Translations under genes and position numbers: made by a program
Shown here: positions 16,711 to 23,662 of the stretch, in pieces
How positions within the stretch are numbered: position 1 is the first letter of the stretch
Layout of the letters: each line of letters opens with the position of its first letter
DNA from: Bradyrhizobium sp. Y36
GTDB lineage: Bacteria; Pseudomonadota; Alphaproteobacteria; Rhizobiales; Xanthobacteraceae
NCBI RefSeq assembly: GCF_002531575.1
Contig: NZ_NWTI01000011.1
Location: 1 to 64,000 of the forward strand
Length of the DNA: 64,000 nt
Direction: 5' to 3'
The notes under the pieces: model-generated
The model's input: the letters and a program-made list of their open reading frames with translations, nothing else
Databases searched by the model: none
What the model was told of the DNA's origin: nothing

Positions 16711-17866
16711 CGTCAGAAAACTTCTCTTGAGAGATAAGGTTGCGTGGTGAGCGCCATGCAGGGCTTCCTGTCATGGCGCGACCTCAAGCGAGTCCATCAT
16801 CAGGCATGGCTCGACCGTTCGGCGGAAATGCGCCGCGGGTCAGATCAGCGATGTCGGAGATGGAGAGTTCGCGAGGTCAGCGCGTACTCGACGCGCCCTC
16901 GCACGTCGGAGGCTGAACGCAGGACGGATCGGAGACGGCATCGTTGAGCGATGAAACTTGTGTCAATACCGCGTTGAATCCGTAGGACATGATACCTCCC
17001 CGTCCCGCCGTGATCGCTCACGGCAAGGTCCTGCGTGTGAAAGACAACCGCCGCTGAAACGCTTCAGTCGCGGATGTCCCGCCCGTCTGTACTAATCGTC
17101 CGCTCGGCTTCGCCGCCTTGCCTGCCGGGGTAGCTTTGCGATGTCTCTCATGCGCACCGGGCGCGAGGCGGGAAGATCCCGCTTGGAGACATTCAGACAA
17201 AGAACTACCGTTCCCATATTACTATGGGTTTTGAACCGACATCGCTTGTTGAAGCGTCGCCTACGTGCACATCGCCGCCGATTTGCACGCTCGCCCCGTT
17301 TCCTAAACCGCGCTGGTCTGAAGATCGTGGGCGCCGCTGACGACTTAAGGAATACACTAAGCGGAAAGACTCGCAACGAATTGATTCACACTCGAGCCAC
17401 CAAAAAAACTTGACGTCGGTTAACGTCACGCGCGACTTGTACACAGGCTTCGGAGCAAGTTTTTGGATTCGTGCACAGAATCGAGGACGCCACACCTCAT
17501 GTGACAATTCTCCGCCACCGCCAAAATTTTTTAACAAAATCTTCATGTGCGCGACGCGCGAGCGAATTTTCCAAATGCTTGCGGTCGCTATGTCGATAAG
17601 TGATTAGCGAGACATCGTTTTTTGAGTCTCGTTTCACAGGGTAACTCCTCGATAATGTGCATTCCTGTGAATCTACGGTGTGTAGAACTTTCGTCGTCTG
17701 CCGATTCAATTCGAGCCCGCCGCACAGGGGTTTTTGCAACGCGGTGAAAGTTTCCGCTGTTTCAGCACCGGCAAGTAGAACTACGGAACGAAGAATAGCG
17801 CAGGCGGTGCAAACCTTCCTATCGAAGATCGGTCGTGCGTGCCCGCTTGCGGGAATATGGCAGGCA
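16711..17866. other. Non-coding dnaA upstream region, possible replication/regulatory region
   Basis: About 1,150 bases between the rpsT terminator and dnaA without a convincing gene. From about 17180 to 17720 it is clearly richer in A+T than its surroundings, with CCAAAATTTTTTAACAAAAT at 17521. Imperfect DnaA-box-like sequences occur at 17437 (TTGTACACA), 17469 (TCGTGCACA) and 17382 (TGATTCACA); no exact TTATCCACA was seen. It probably holds the dnaA promoter and DnaA feedback sites. Whether it is the chromosome origin is open, because many Alphaproteobacteria initiate near hemE instead. Confidence 0.45.
17368..17707. promoter_or_regulatory. Cluster of seven GANTC (CcrM) methylation sites upstream of dnaA
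   Basis: GANTC sites begin at 17368, 17383, 17466, 17478, 17624, 17669 and 17703, seven in 340 bases; two more lie at 16790 and 16976. Random expectation at balanced base composition is one per 256 bases. In Caulobacter the adenine methyltransferase CcrM methylates GANTC and the methylation state of the dnaA promoter affects its transcription. A similar link here is inference. Confidence 0.55.
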
Positions 17867-17894
17867 ACAAAAAAGCCCGGCGCGGTGCCGGGCT
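17867..17894 (-). terminator. Rho-independent terminator of rpsT
   Basis: Read on the minus strand, an eight-base-pair stem (AGCCCGGC with GCCGGGCT) with a five-base loop is followed by TTTTTTGTT. It begins 66 bases downstream of the rpsT stop and insulates the dnaA upstream region from rpsT transcription. Confidence 0.88.
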
Positions 17895-17959
17895 GTTTGA
17901 CGTGTGCGATGATCGATCGGCCGATCGGTCCGCCGTGACTTGGCGGGTTACTTGGCTCG

Positions 17960-18226
17960 TTACTTCGCGAGCTTGGCGATCTGCGCGGTGAGACGCGAGA
18001 CTTTGCGGCTGGCGTTGTTCTTGTGAATGATGTTGCGCTGGGCGGCACGCATCAAGGCGGGCTCGGCATTCGCCAGCGCCTTCACGGCAGCGGCGCGATC
18101 GCCGGTCGCGATGGCTTCCTCGACGGTGCGCACGGCGCCGCGCATCTGGGTGCGGCGCGACTTGTTGACGGCGGTGCGGCGGGCGATCTTGCGCGTCGCT
18201 TTCTTGGCGGAAGTGGTATTGGCCAT
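17960..18226 (-). CDS. rpsT: 30S ribosomal protein S20
   Basis: The 88-residue basic protein of the small ribosomal subunit binds 16S rRNA early in assembly. It begins MANTTSAKKATRKIARRTAVN and has the long helical, Ala/Lys/Arg-rich composition of bS20, with RRTQMRGAVRTVEEAI, ALMRAAQRNIIHKNNASRKVSRL and a LAK end. The stop is followed by a strong terminator, so it is a monocistronic unit. Its position just upstream of dnaA is common in Alphaproteobacteria. Confidence 0.97.
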   Translation of the reverse strand: MANTTSAKKATRKIARRTAVNKSRRTQMRGAVRTVEEAIATGDRAAAVKALANAEPALMRAAQRNIIHKNNASRKVSRLTAQIAKLAK

Positions 18227-18586
18227 GGTCTCAATATCCTTTGCGGGTCCGGTCGCGTCTTGGTCGGGTAGCGCCGGCTTGCTTGACCGCGGAATCGACG
18301 CTCGGATTTAGGGTGTTCGGTTGCTGGCCGTCCCCGGAACATGAGGCTTCAAAAAGCCTGCAACTGCTCAAAGAACAGCGGCGGCAGGATTGCGCCCGCC
18401 GCCAGTTGGCGCCCTTATAGAGAGGGTCTTCGGCACCGTCAACGCTTTCCGGGCTGGAAAAGCGGGCCAGGGAGGCGTGAGCGGGCGCCGTAACGCCCTG
18501 AAGAGGTTGAATTTCTGCCGTCGGCCGGCTATTGGCTGGCGGCGTTTAGTCAGGTCCTCCGATCGGACGACCATATAAGGTGAGGC
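18227..18586. other. Intergenic region between divergent rpsT and the 105-residue membrane protein gene
   Basis: 360 bases with no gene that I can support. It must contain the rpsT promoter and leader on the minus strand and the promoter of the plus-strand gene at 18587. I see no clear palindrome or regulator motif. Confidence 0.4.
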
Positions 18587-18904
18587 ATGATCCGCGGCTT
18601 TTTCCGACTGATTGGGCTGTTGCTGCTCGCCGGCGGGTTCATCTTCATGGTCTATGACGGCGCCCGCTGGGTGGCCGACCAGACCCTGCGGTTCACCCGG
18701 TTCGGCCAGTTCTGGAACGACGTCAATCAGGCCAGCCAGTCCGCCTTCCGCACCTGGGTCGAGGCCAAGGCGCCCTGGCTCTGGACCTCGGTGATCCGCC
18801 TGTTGCTGGATCAGCCGGTCTTTGCCGTCCTCGGCATTCTCGGCATTGTGCTGATGCTCCTGTTCCGCCCGCGGAAACCGCTGATCGGCTATTCCCGGGA
18901 TTGA
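18587..18904 (+). CDS. Small conserved membrane protein, unknown function
   Basis: A 105-residue protein with two hydrophobic helices: LIGLLLLAGGFIFMVYDG (about 8-25) and VFAVLGILGIVLMLLF (about 79-94). They are separated by an amphipathic region with WVADQTLRFTRFGQFWNDV. I do not recognise a named family. ATG at 18587 follows an AAGGTGAGGC element. The C-terminus (RKPLIGYSRD) runs directly into a tandem repeat whose partial unit includes the stop codon, so the native end may have been altered. Confidence 0.72.
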   Translation: MIRGFFRLIGLLLLAGGFIFMVYDGARWVADQTLRFTRFGQFWNDVNQASQSAFRTWVEAKAPWLWTSVIRLLLDQPVFAVLGILGIVLMLLFRPRKPLIGYSRD

Positions 18905-18906
18905 AC

Positions 18907-18952
18907 TTCAAGTCCCGCCGGGATTGATCTTCAAGTCCCGCCGGGATTGATC
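18907..18952. repeat. 23-bp tandem repeat at the 3-prime end of the 105-residue gene
   Basis: Two perfect 23-base copies (18907-18929 and 18930-18952), each with the dyad TCCCG-CC-GGGA. A partial copy (CCCGGGATTGA) begins before them and spans the stop codon at 18902-18904. A degraded third copy follows to about 18969. The dyads could serve as terminators. Confidence 0.85.
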
Positions 18953-19119
18953 TTCCAATTCCCGGGATGAAGGTTTCAAGCCCTGCGACCGAACCTTGCG
19001 AAGGGCGCGGCGTAACAGGGCTGCCCTCGCCACCGTAGATCCCTATATTCCCACTTCATCGCGAGCACGGCGCCCGAGCATCTGGCTCGCGCGACGGACA
19101 GCTCGTTTCGGAGACCATC

Positions 19120-19776
19120 ATGCTGTTCATGCGCAAAACCACCGCATTGCCGAGCGCAGCTGAGGCGCTGCCCGGCCGCACGCAAGCCATTCCGACCGCC
19201 ACCACTCATTTCGTCAACGGCAGCAAGCTCAAGCCGCCTTATCCCGCCGGCCTCGAGCAGGCCGTGTTCGGGCTCGGCTGCTTCTGGGGCGCCGAGCGCA
19301 AATTCTGGCAGCTCGGCGACGGCATTTACACCACGGCTGTCGGCTATGCCGGTGGCCACACGCCGAACCCGACTTATGAAGAGACCTGCTCGGGCCGCAC
19401 CGGCCACACCGAAGTGGTGCTGGTGGTGTTCGATCCGAGCAAGATCTCCTATGCGACGCTGTTGAAGACGTTCTGGGAGAGTCACAACCCGACGCAGGGC
19501 ATGCGTCAGGGCAACGATGTCGGCACGCAGTATCGCAGCGCGATCTACACGCATTCCGATGCGCAGAAGAAAGCGGCCGACGAGTCGAAGGCGCTCTATC
19601 AGAAGGCGCTCGCAGCCAAGGGCCTCGGCGCCATCACCACCGAGATCGCGCCGTCAGGCGAATTCTATTTCGCCGAGGACTATCACCAGCAATATCTGGC
19701 GAAGAACCCCGCCGGCTATTGCGGGCTCGGCGGCACCGGCGTGTCCTGCCCGATCGGCGCCGGCGTGAGCGCGTAA
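19120..19776 (+). CDS. msrA: Peptide-methionine (S)-S-oxide reductase
   Basis: The 218-residue enzyme reduces methionine-S-sulfoxide in oxidised proteins, using thioredoxin. The active site GLGCFWGAERKFWQL has the catalytic Cys at residue 54. It is followed by GVYTTAVGYAGGHTPNPTYEE-type family signatures, GHTEVVLVVFDP, and a C-terminal GTGVSCPIGAG with Cys210 as a likely resolving residue. The N-terminal 40 residues extend beyond the catalytic core and resemble the extension of the longer E. coli MsrA rather than a signal peptide. The gene is monocistronic, with a nested inverted repeat 32 bases after its stop. Confidence 0.96.
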   Translation: MLFMRKTTALPSAAEALPGRTQAIPTATTHFVNGSKLKPPYPAGLEQAVFGLGCFWGAERKFWQLGDGIYTTAVGYAGGHTPNPTYEETCSGRTGHTEVVLVVFDPSKISYATLLKTFWESHNPTQGMRQGNDVGTQYRSAIYTHSDAQKKAADESKALYQKALAAKGLGAITTEIAPSGEFYFAEDYHQQYLAKNPAGYCGLGGTGVSCPIGAGVSA

Positions 19777-19807
19777 GTCGCAAACTTATCGCGCCGCGCG
19801 TGTTTCT

Positions 19808-19970
19808 TACCCTCCCCTGGAGGGGGAGGGTCGGCACGCGTTCGAGCGAAGCGAGATTGCGTGACGGGGTGGGGTGATCTCTCCACTCGGGCACTGTTCG
19901 TTGCCGCGAGACTGTCACCCCACCCCGCTCGCGCTGCGCGCGATCGACCCTCCCCCTCCAGGGGAGGGTA
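19808..19970. repeat. 163-base nested inverted repeat
   Basis: Outer arms of 26 bases (19808-19833 and 19945-19970) are perfect inverted copies that read TACCCTCCCCTGG at the outside. Inner 12-base arms (19866-19877 and 19915-19926, GGGGTGGGGTGA) are also perfect. The outer arm by itself is a hairpin. Fragments of the same family occur at 22851 and 50622. It separates msrA from the polysaccharide-export gene and could end transcription. Confidence 0.85.
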
Positions 19971-19998
19971 AGCCCTTCCGATCCCCGCAAACGCTTTA

Positions 19999-20006
19999 TT
20001 AACCAT
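19999..20006 (+). promoter_or_regulatory. Possible CtrA half-site
   Basis: TTAACCAT lies 46 bases upstream of the GTG start of the polysaccharide-export gene. It equals a CtrA half-site known from cell-cycle-controlled promoters in Alphaproteobacteria. An eight-base match is weak evidence. Confidence 0.25.
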
Positions 20007-20051
20007 AAGTGGTGCATCACTGGAGCCGTCTCGTTTCGAGGGATAGGTCCG

Positions 20052-20801
20052 GTGCCAGTTGCACGCGCGTTTCGATCGTCGATCTCGGCAGTGGCCTTGG
20101 CAGCGTCCGCCGCGCTGACCCTTGGCGGCTGCATGCAGACCGTCGGCCCCGTCGCGGTGATGCAGCCCCGCGCCGATCTCGACTCCATGGCCTATGGCCA
20201 GCCCTACGGCGCTCCGCAGCCGGTCGTCGTTGCCAACAACGGCGGCGGCGCCATCGCGGCGCTCAGCAATTCCTTTGCCGCTTCGCCCGCCCCCATGCCG
20301 GTCGGCTACGCCGCGCCGATGCCGGCACCGGCGCGTTACGATGCCTCCTACCATCTCGATGCCGGCGACAAGCTGCGCGTCGTGGTCTACGGCCAGGAGG
20401 GTCTCACCAACAGCTACGCCATCGATGCCGGCGGCTCCATCACCATGCCGCTGATCGGCGCGGTGCCGGCCCGCGGCCGCACCACGGCGGGTCTTGCCGG
20501 CGAGATCGCCGCGCGCCTGCGCAACGGCTACATTCGCGAACCCTCGGTCGCGGTGGAGATCGAGTCCTATCGCCCGTTCTTCATTCTCGGCGAAGTCACC
20601 GCGCCCGGCCAATATCCTTACGTGCCGAACATGACGGTCGAAAGCGCGGTCGCCATCGCCGGCGGCTTCTCGCCCCGCGCCAAGCGCGACGTCGTCACCG
20701 TCACGCACACCGAGAACGGCGGCTCCATGCGCGCCGTGGTGCCGCTCGGTACCCCCTTGAACCCCGGCGACACCGTGTTCGTCGGCGAGCGCTGGTTCTA
20801 G
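20052..20801 (+). CDS. Polysaccharide biosynthesis/export lipoprotein (Wza-like)
   Basis: A 249-residue outer-membrane auxiliary protein for exopolysaccharide export. A signal peptide ends in the lipobox LGGC (Cys27). A low-complexity Ala/Pro/Met region (about 40-95) is followed by the Poly_export domain YHLDAGDKLRVVVYGQEGLTN and an SLBB-type domain with FFILGEVTAPGQYPYVPNMTV and NPGDTVFVGERWF at the C-terminus. It is shorter than E. coli Wza (379 residues), as is usual for rhizobial relatives. The start is GTG at 20052. No capsule or exopolysaccharide genes lie next to it, so the polymer is unknown. Confidence 0.88.
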   Translation: MPVARAFRSSISAVALAASAALTLGGCMQTVGPVAVMQPRADLDSMAYGQPYGAPQPVVVANNGGGAIAALSNSFAASPAPMPVGYAAPMPAPARYDASYHLDAGDKLRVVVYGQEGLTNSYAIDAGGSITMPLIGAVPARGRTTAGLAGEIAARLRNGYIREPSVAVEIESYRPFFILGEVTAPGQYPYVPNMTVESAVAIAGGFSPRAKRDVVTVTHTENGGSMRAVVPLGTPLNPGDTVFVGERWF

Positions 20802-20824
20802 GACTTCAGCCCGACCCTCCCCTC

Positions 20825-20922
20825 GTCATTCCGGGGCGCGCGATAGCGCGAGCCCGGAATCCATAACCCCGATCGGGAGTATGGATTCCGGGCCTGCGCC
20901 TATCGGCGCATCCCGGAATGAC
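20825..20922. repeat. GTCATTCCGGG-type palindromic repeat
   Basis: A long inverted repeat starting GTCATTCCGGGGCG and ending CATCCCGGAATGAC, with a second inner pair (CCCGGAATCCAT / ATGGATTCCGGG). The same family occurs at 27463 and 61249. It lies between convergent genes and can terminate both. Confidence 0.8.
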
Positions 20923-20940
20923 ATTCGAGAGAGGCGCGCC

Positions 20941-21612
20941 TTACTTCAAATGCTTCGCGAAAAATTCCATGCTGCGCGGCCAGGCGATGCCGGCGCTGGT
21001 CTTGTCGTAGCTGGCGCGCTCGTCGCAATGGAAGCCGTGCTGGGCGCCGGGATAGATGAAGACCTCGACATCCGGCCGCTTCGACTTGATGGTCTCGACA
21101 TCGGTCAGGGGGATGCCCGCGTCCTTCTCGCCGAAATGCAATTGCGTCGGCACCTTTGGTGTTTCGTCGGCAAAGCGTACGACGGCGCCGCCATAATAGC
21201 CGATCGCGGCCTTGAGGCCGGTCAATCGCGTTGCCGCGACGAAGGCGATGCTGCCCCCCAAGCAAAAGCCGATGATGCCGACCGGGCCCACGCTCTTCAC
21301 CGCGTCGATCGCGGCCTGGGTGTCACGCAGCATCGCGGCCCAATCGGGACTGGCGACGAACTTGCGCGCCTCCGCGATCTCGTCCGGCGAATAGCCCGAC
21401 TGGAAGTTCGGCGCGGTGCGGTCGAAGATCGAAGGCGCGATCGCGACATAGCCTTCTCCGGCGAGGCGGTCGCAGACCGAGCGGATGTGGTGATTGACGC
21501 CAAAGATCTCCTGGATCACCACGACCGCGCCCTTCGGCTTGCCTGAGAGGTCGGCGCGATAGGCGCCAAGCTGGAAATTGTCGGACGCCGTCAGCTTGAT
21601 GTCTTGTCCCAC
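20941..21612 (-). CDS. Dienelactone hydrolase family protein
   Basis: A 223-residue alpha/beta hydrolase. It has the dienelactone hydrolase features: E35 in VVIQEIFGVN, the nucleophile Cys117 in GFCLGG, an Asp near 165 in HFGEKDAGIP, and a His near 194 in PGAQHGFHCDER. Classical members open the lactone ring in chlorocatechol degradation; many relatives have unknown substrates. The start is GTG at 21612 with AAGAAGGA upstream. No aromatic ring-cleavage gene is adjacent. Confidence 0.92.
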   Translation of the reverse strand: MGQDIKLTASDNFQLGAYRADLSGKPKGAVVVIQEIFGVNHHIRSVCDRLAGEGYVAIAPSIFDRTAPNFQSGYSPDEIAEARKFVASPDWAAMLRDTQAAIDAVKSVGPVGIIGFCLGGSIAFVAATRLTGLKAAIGYYGGAVVRFADETPKVPTQLHFGEKDAGIPLTDVETIKSKRPDVEVFIYPGAQHGFHCDERASYDKTSAGIAWPRSMEFFAKHLK

Positions 21613-21676
21613 GCGGGTTGTCCTTCTTGGTTGCTACGAATTCCTACTCTCTCTCCTCACCAAGAGGAGATATCCC

Positions 21677-22018
21677 TCACTCCCACATCCAGTTCTCGCC
21701 GTAATCCTCCTTCCATCCCGCCAGCCGGCCGTGGCGGAATTGCAGGAACAGGCGGTGGCGGGTGGGGATCAGCCTGCTGCCGCCGATGTTGCGCAAGGCG
21801 AGAAAGATCTCGTTGCCGGGCCGCCCCCGCACATATTGCAGGGGTTGCCCGAGGGCGCGGGCGGTTTGCTCGGCATCCATGCCGAAGGCGAGCGGAATGC
21901 TGTTCGACGAGGTCGTGACGAAAGGCCGGCGCGCCGGCATCCCGCCGAATGGTTCGGCCGGTGCCGCCGACGACAGCAGCGTCACCATTGCGACCGCCGC
22001 CAATATCGCTCGCATCAT
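21677..22018 (-). CDS. Small secreted protein, unknown function
   Basis: A 113-residue protein with a clear signal peptide (MMRAILAAVAMVTLLSSAAPA, cleavage after about residue 21). The mature part has FGMDAEQTARALGQPLQYV, then FLALRNIG, RHRLFLQFRHGRLAGWKEDYG and a Trp-containing C-terminus. The FRHGRLAGWKEDY pattern recalls small periplasmic BamE/SmpA-like folds, but this is only a suggestion. Two adjacent ATG codons (22018, 22015) are both possible. It is 24 bases downstream of the alpha/beta hydrolase gene and probably co-transcribed with it. Confidence 0.68.
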   Translation of the reverse strand: MMRAILAAVAMVTLLSSAAPAEPFGGMPARRPFVTTSSNSIPLAFGMDAEQTARALGQPLQYVRGRPGNEIFLALRNIGGSRLIPTRHRLFLQFRHGRLAGWKEDYGENWMWE

Positions 22019-22042
22019 GGTCCTGCGTCCTGATTGCCCGTC

Positions 22043-22807
22043 CTATGCCGGCAAGTTCTTCAGGAAAGGCTCGACGGCGTCAACAAAAGCCTTGGGCTGA
22101 TCGATGTTGACGGCGTGACCGGACGCGGGGATCACGACCTTTTGTGCGCCGGGGATTTTTGCCGCCATGTAGTCGGACGCGGCGAGGAACGGCGTGTCGT
22201 CGGCGCCGACCACGATGAGTGAGGGCACCTTGATGTCGGGCAGCAGCTCCATCACACGGGCGTCGCGCTGGGTCAGCATGCCCCGTGCCGCGAGCGCCAG
22301 TCCCCTGGCGTCACGATGACTGGCGGTGGCGCGCTCGCGCGTGGCTGACTTCAGCATCGCAAGTCCTTCCCGATCCAGCCTGTCGGCGGTGGCGAGCGCC
22401 CGCGCGTTCCAGGCCTCGCGCGCGTCGTCCTTTTTGAAGCCGGGGCCGGTGTCGACGATCAGCAGCGCGCGAACGCGCTCTGGATGGGCGCGGTAGAATG
22501 CGAGCGACATGTAACCACCAAGCGACAGCCCGCCGATGACGGCGCGCTTCGCGCCGACGGTATCCAGGATCGCCGCCATGTCGCCGACCGTGAGCGCTTC
22601 GCTGTACGCGTTGGGATCATCGGGATAGTCGGACTGGCCGTGGCCGCGCATGTCCCACAGGATCAATGTGTGATCCTTCGCGAACGCGTCGACTTGCCCA
22701 TGCCACATCGTCGAGGTCGAGGAGTAGCCGTGCGTCAGCAGCAGCGGCGGACCCTCGCCGTGAACCTCATAGTAGATCCCGACGCCCTCCCGCTCGATCT
22801 TCGGCAT
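22043..22807 (-). CDS. Alpha/beta-fold hydrolase
   Basis: A 254-residue cytoplasmic hydrolase of the large alpha/beta-fold family. Visible are the oxyanion strand LLLTHGYSSTSTMW, the DMRGHGQSDYP turn, the nucleophile elbow GGLSLGGYMSL with Ser near residue 95, the acid in VVGADDTPF, and the His in ASGHAVNIDQP near residue 235. The pattern resembles 3-oxoadipate enol-lactone hydrolase and haloperoxidase-like members, but substrate cannot be assigned. It precedes the small secreted protein gene by 24 bases. Confidence 0.88.
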   Translation of the reverse strand: MPKIEREGVGIYYEVHGEGPPLLLTHGYSSTSTMWHGQVDAFAKDHTLILWDMRGHGQSDYPDDPNAYSEALTVGDMAAILDTVGAKRAVIGGLSLGGYMSLAFYRAHPERVRALLIVDTGPGFKKDDAREAWNARALATADRLDREGLAMLKSATRERATASHRDARGLALAARGMLTQRDARVMELLPDIKVPSLIVVGADDTPFLAASDYMAAKIPGAQKVVIPASGHAVNIDQPKAFVDAVEPFLKNLPA

Positions 22808-23170
22808 TGTTTCCCGCCCTTTCTTTTCTTTCGCCGCTAACGCGGTGCTTTACCCTCCCCCCTCCAGGGGAGGGTAAAGGTCTGCGTGCGGCTGCACTCT
22901 AGCCCTCCAAGTTACCTTGAAGAAACTGCCTGATTGCGATGGCGCGCATGCAGGCGCTCTGCTTGTTGCGTCCAGTCGCTGGACAAAACCCCGCTCTCGC
23001 AACGCACAACGTGTCGACGTCGTGTTTGTTTCGACTCGTTCCAAATTGCATTTGCCACGGCAACCGAACGCGATCATTCTTGCGGCCAAGGCGGGCCGCC
23101 AGCCCGGTGGGCGTCCGCCATTCAAGTTGCCGCCGTAAGCGGCTTCATGCACCGGCAGGGGAAGACGCCT
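22808..23170. other. Intergenic region upstream of the molybdenum hydroxylase operon
   Basis: 363 bases between divergent genes. Near its left end 22851-22876 is a hairpin (TACCCTCCCC with GGGGAGGGTA, loop CCTCCA) related to the element at 19808. The remainder should contain promoters for both directions, but I see no clear motif. Confidence 0.5.
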
Positions 23171-23662
23171 ATGCCAACTCTCACCATCAACGGGCGGAGT
23201 CTGTCCGTGGATGCGGCGAACGACACGCCGCTCCTCTGGGCGATCCGCGAGCAATTGCAGATGACCGGCACCAAGTTCGGCTGTGGCGCCGGACTCTGCG
23301 GCGCCTGCACCGTGCACGTCAACGGCGAAGCCGTGCGCTCGTGCCAGACCATGGTCGGCGACGTCGCCGGCAAGAAGATCACCACCATCGAAGGCCTCTC
23401 CACCAAGGGCGATCATCCCTTGCAGAAGGCCTGGGTCGCCGAGCAGGTGCCGCAATGCGGCTACTGCCAGTCCGGGCAGATCATGCAGGCAGCCTCGCTG
23501 CTCGCGAAGAATCCCAATCCGACCAAGGAAGAAGTGGTCGCGCACATGGACGGCAATCTGTGCCGCTGCATGACCTATTCGCGGATCCAGAAGGCGATCA
23601 TGCGCGCCGCATCCGAGATGCGCACCGCGTCGGCCACCTCCAGCGAGCGGAGGCCCACATGA
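23171..23662 (+). CDS. [2Fe-2S] subunit of a molybdenum hydroxylase (IorA-like)
   Basis: A 163-residue electron-transfer subunit of the xanthine dehydrogenase family, closest in style to isoquinoline 1-oxidoreductase alpha. The plant-type ferredoxin cluster is held by Cys in FGCGAGLCGACTVHVNG plus a distal Cys. The second cluster uses CGYCQSGQIMQA and the downstream NLCRCMTYSRIQKAI. ATG at 23171 with GGGGAAG six bases upstream is preferred over ATG 23147. Its stop overlaps the start of the large subunit (ATGA), so the two are translationally coupled. Confidence 0.93.
   Translation: MPTLTINGRSLSVDAANDTPLLWAIREQLQMTGTKFGCGAGLCGACTVHVNGEAVRSCQTMVGDVAGKKITTIEGLSTKGDHPLQKAWVAEQVPQCGYCQSGQIMQAASLLAKNPNPTKEEVVAHMDGNLCRCMTYSRIQKAIMRAASEMRTASATSSERRPT

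Noticed and set aside
17141..17413. A 90-codon frame in the dnaA upstream region
   Set aside because: Arg-rich, no family resemblance and no ribosome site; it overlaps the candidate regulatory region.
16711..17866. Firm assignment as the chromosomal origin
   Set aside because: No exact TTATCCACA box was seen, and many Alphaproteobacteria have the origin near hemE; kept only as a candidate.
18893..18969. Short direct repeats that might suggest a CRISPR array
   Set aside because: The copies are directly adjacent without spacers and number only two to three; there are no cas genes.
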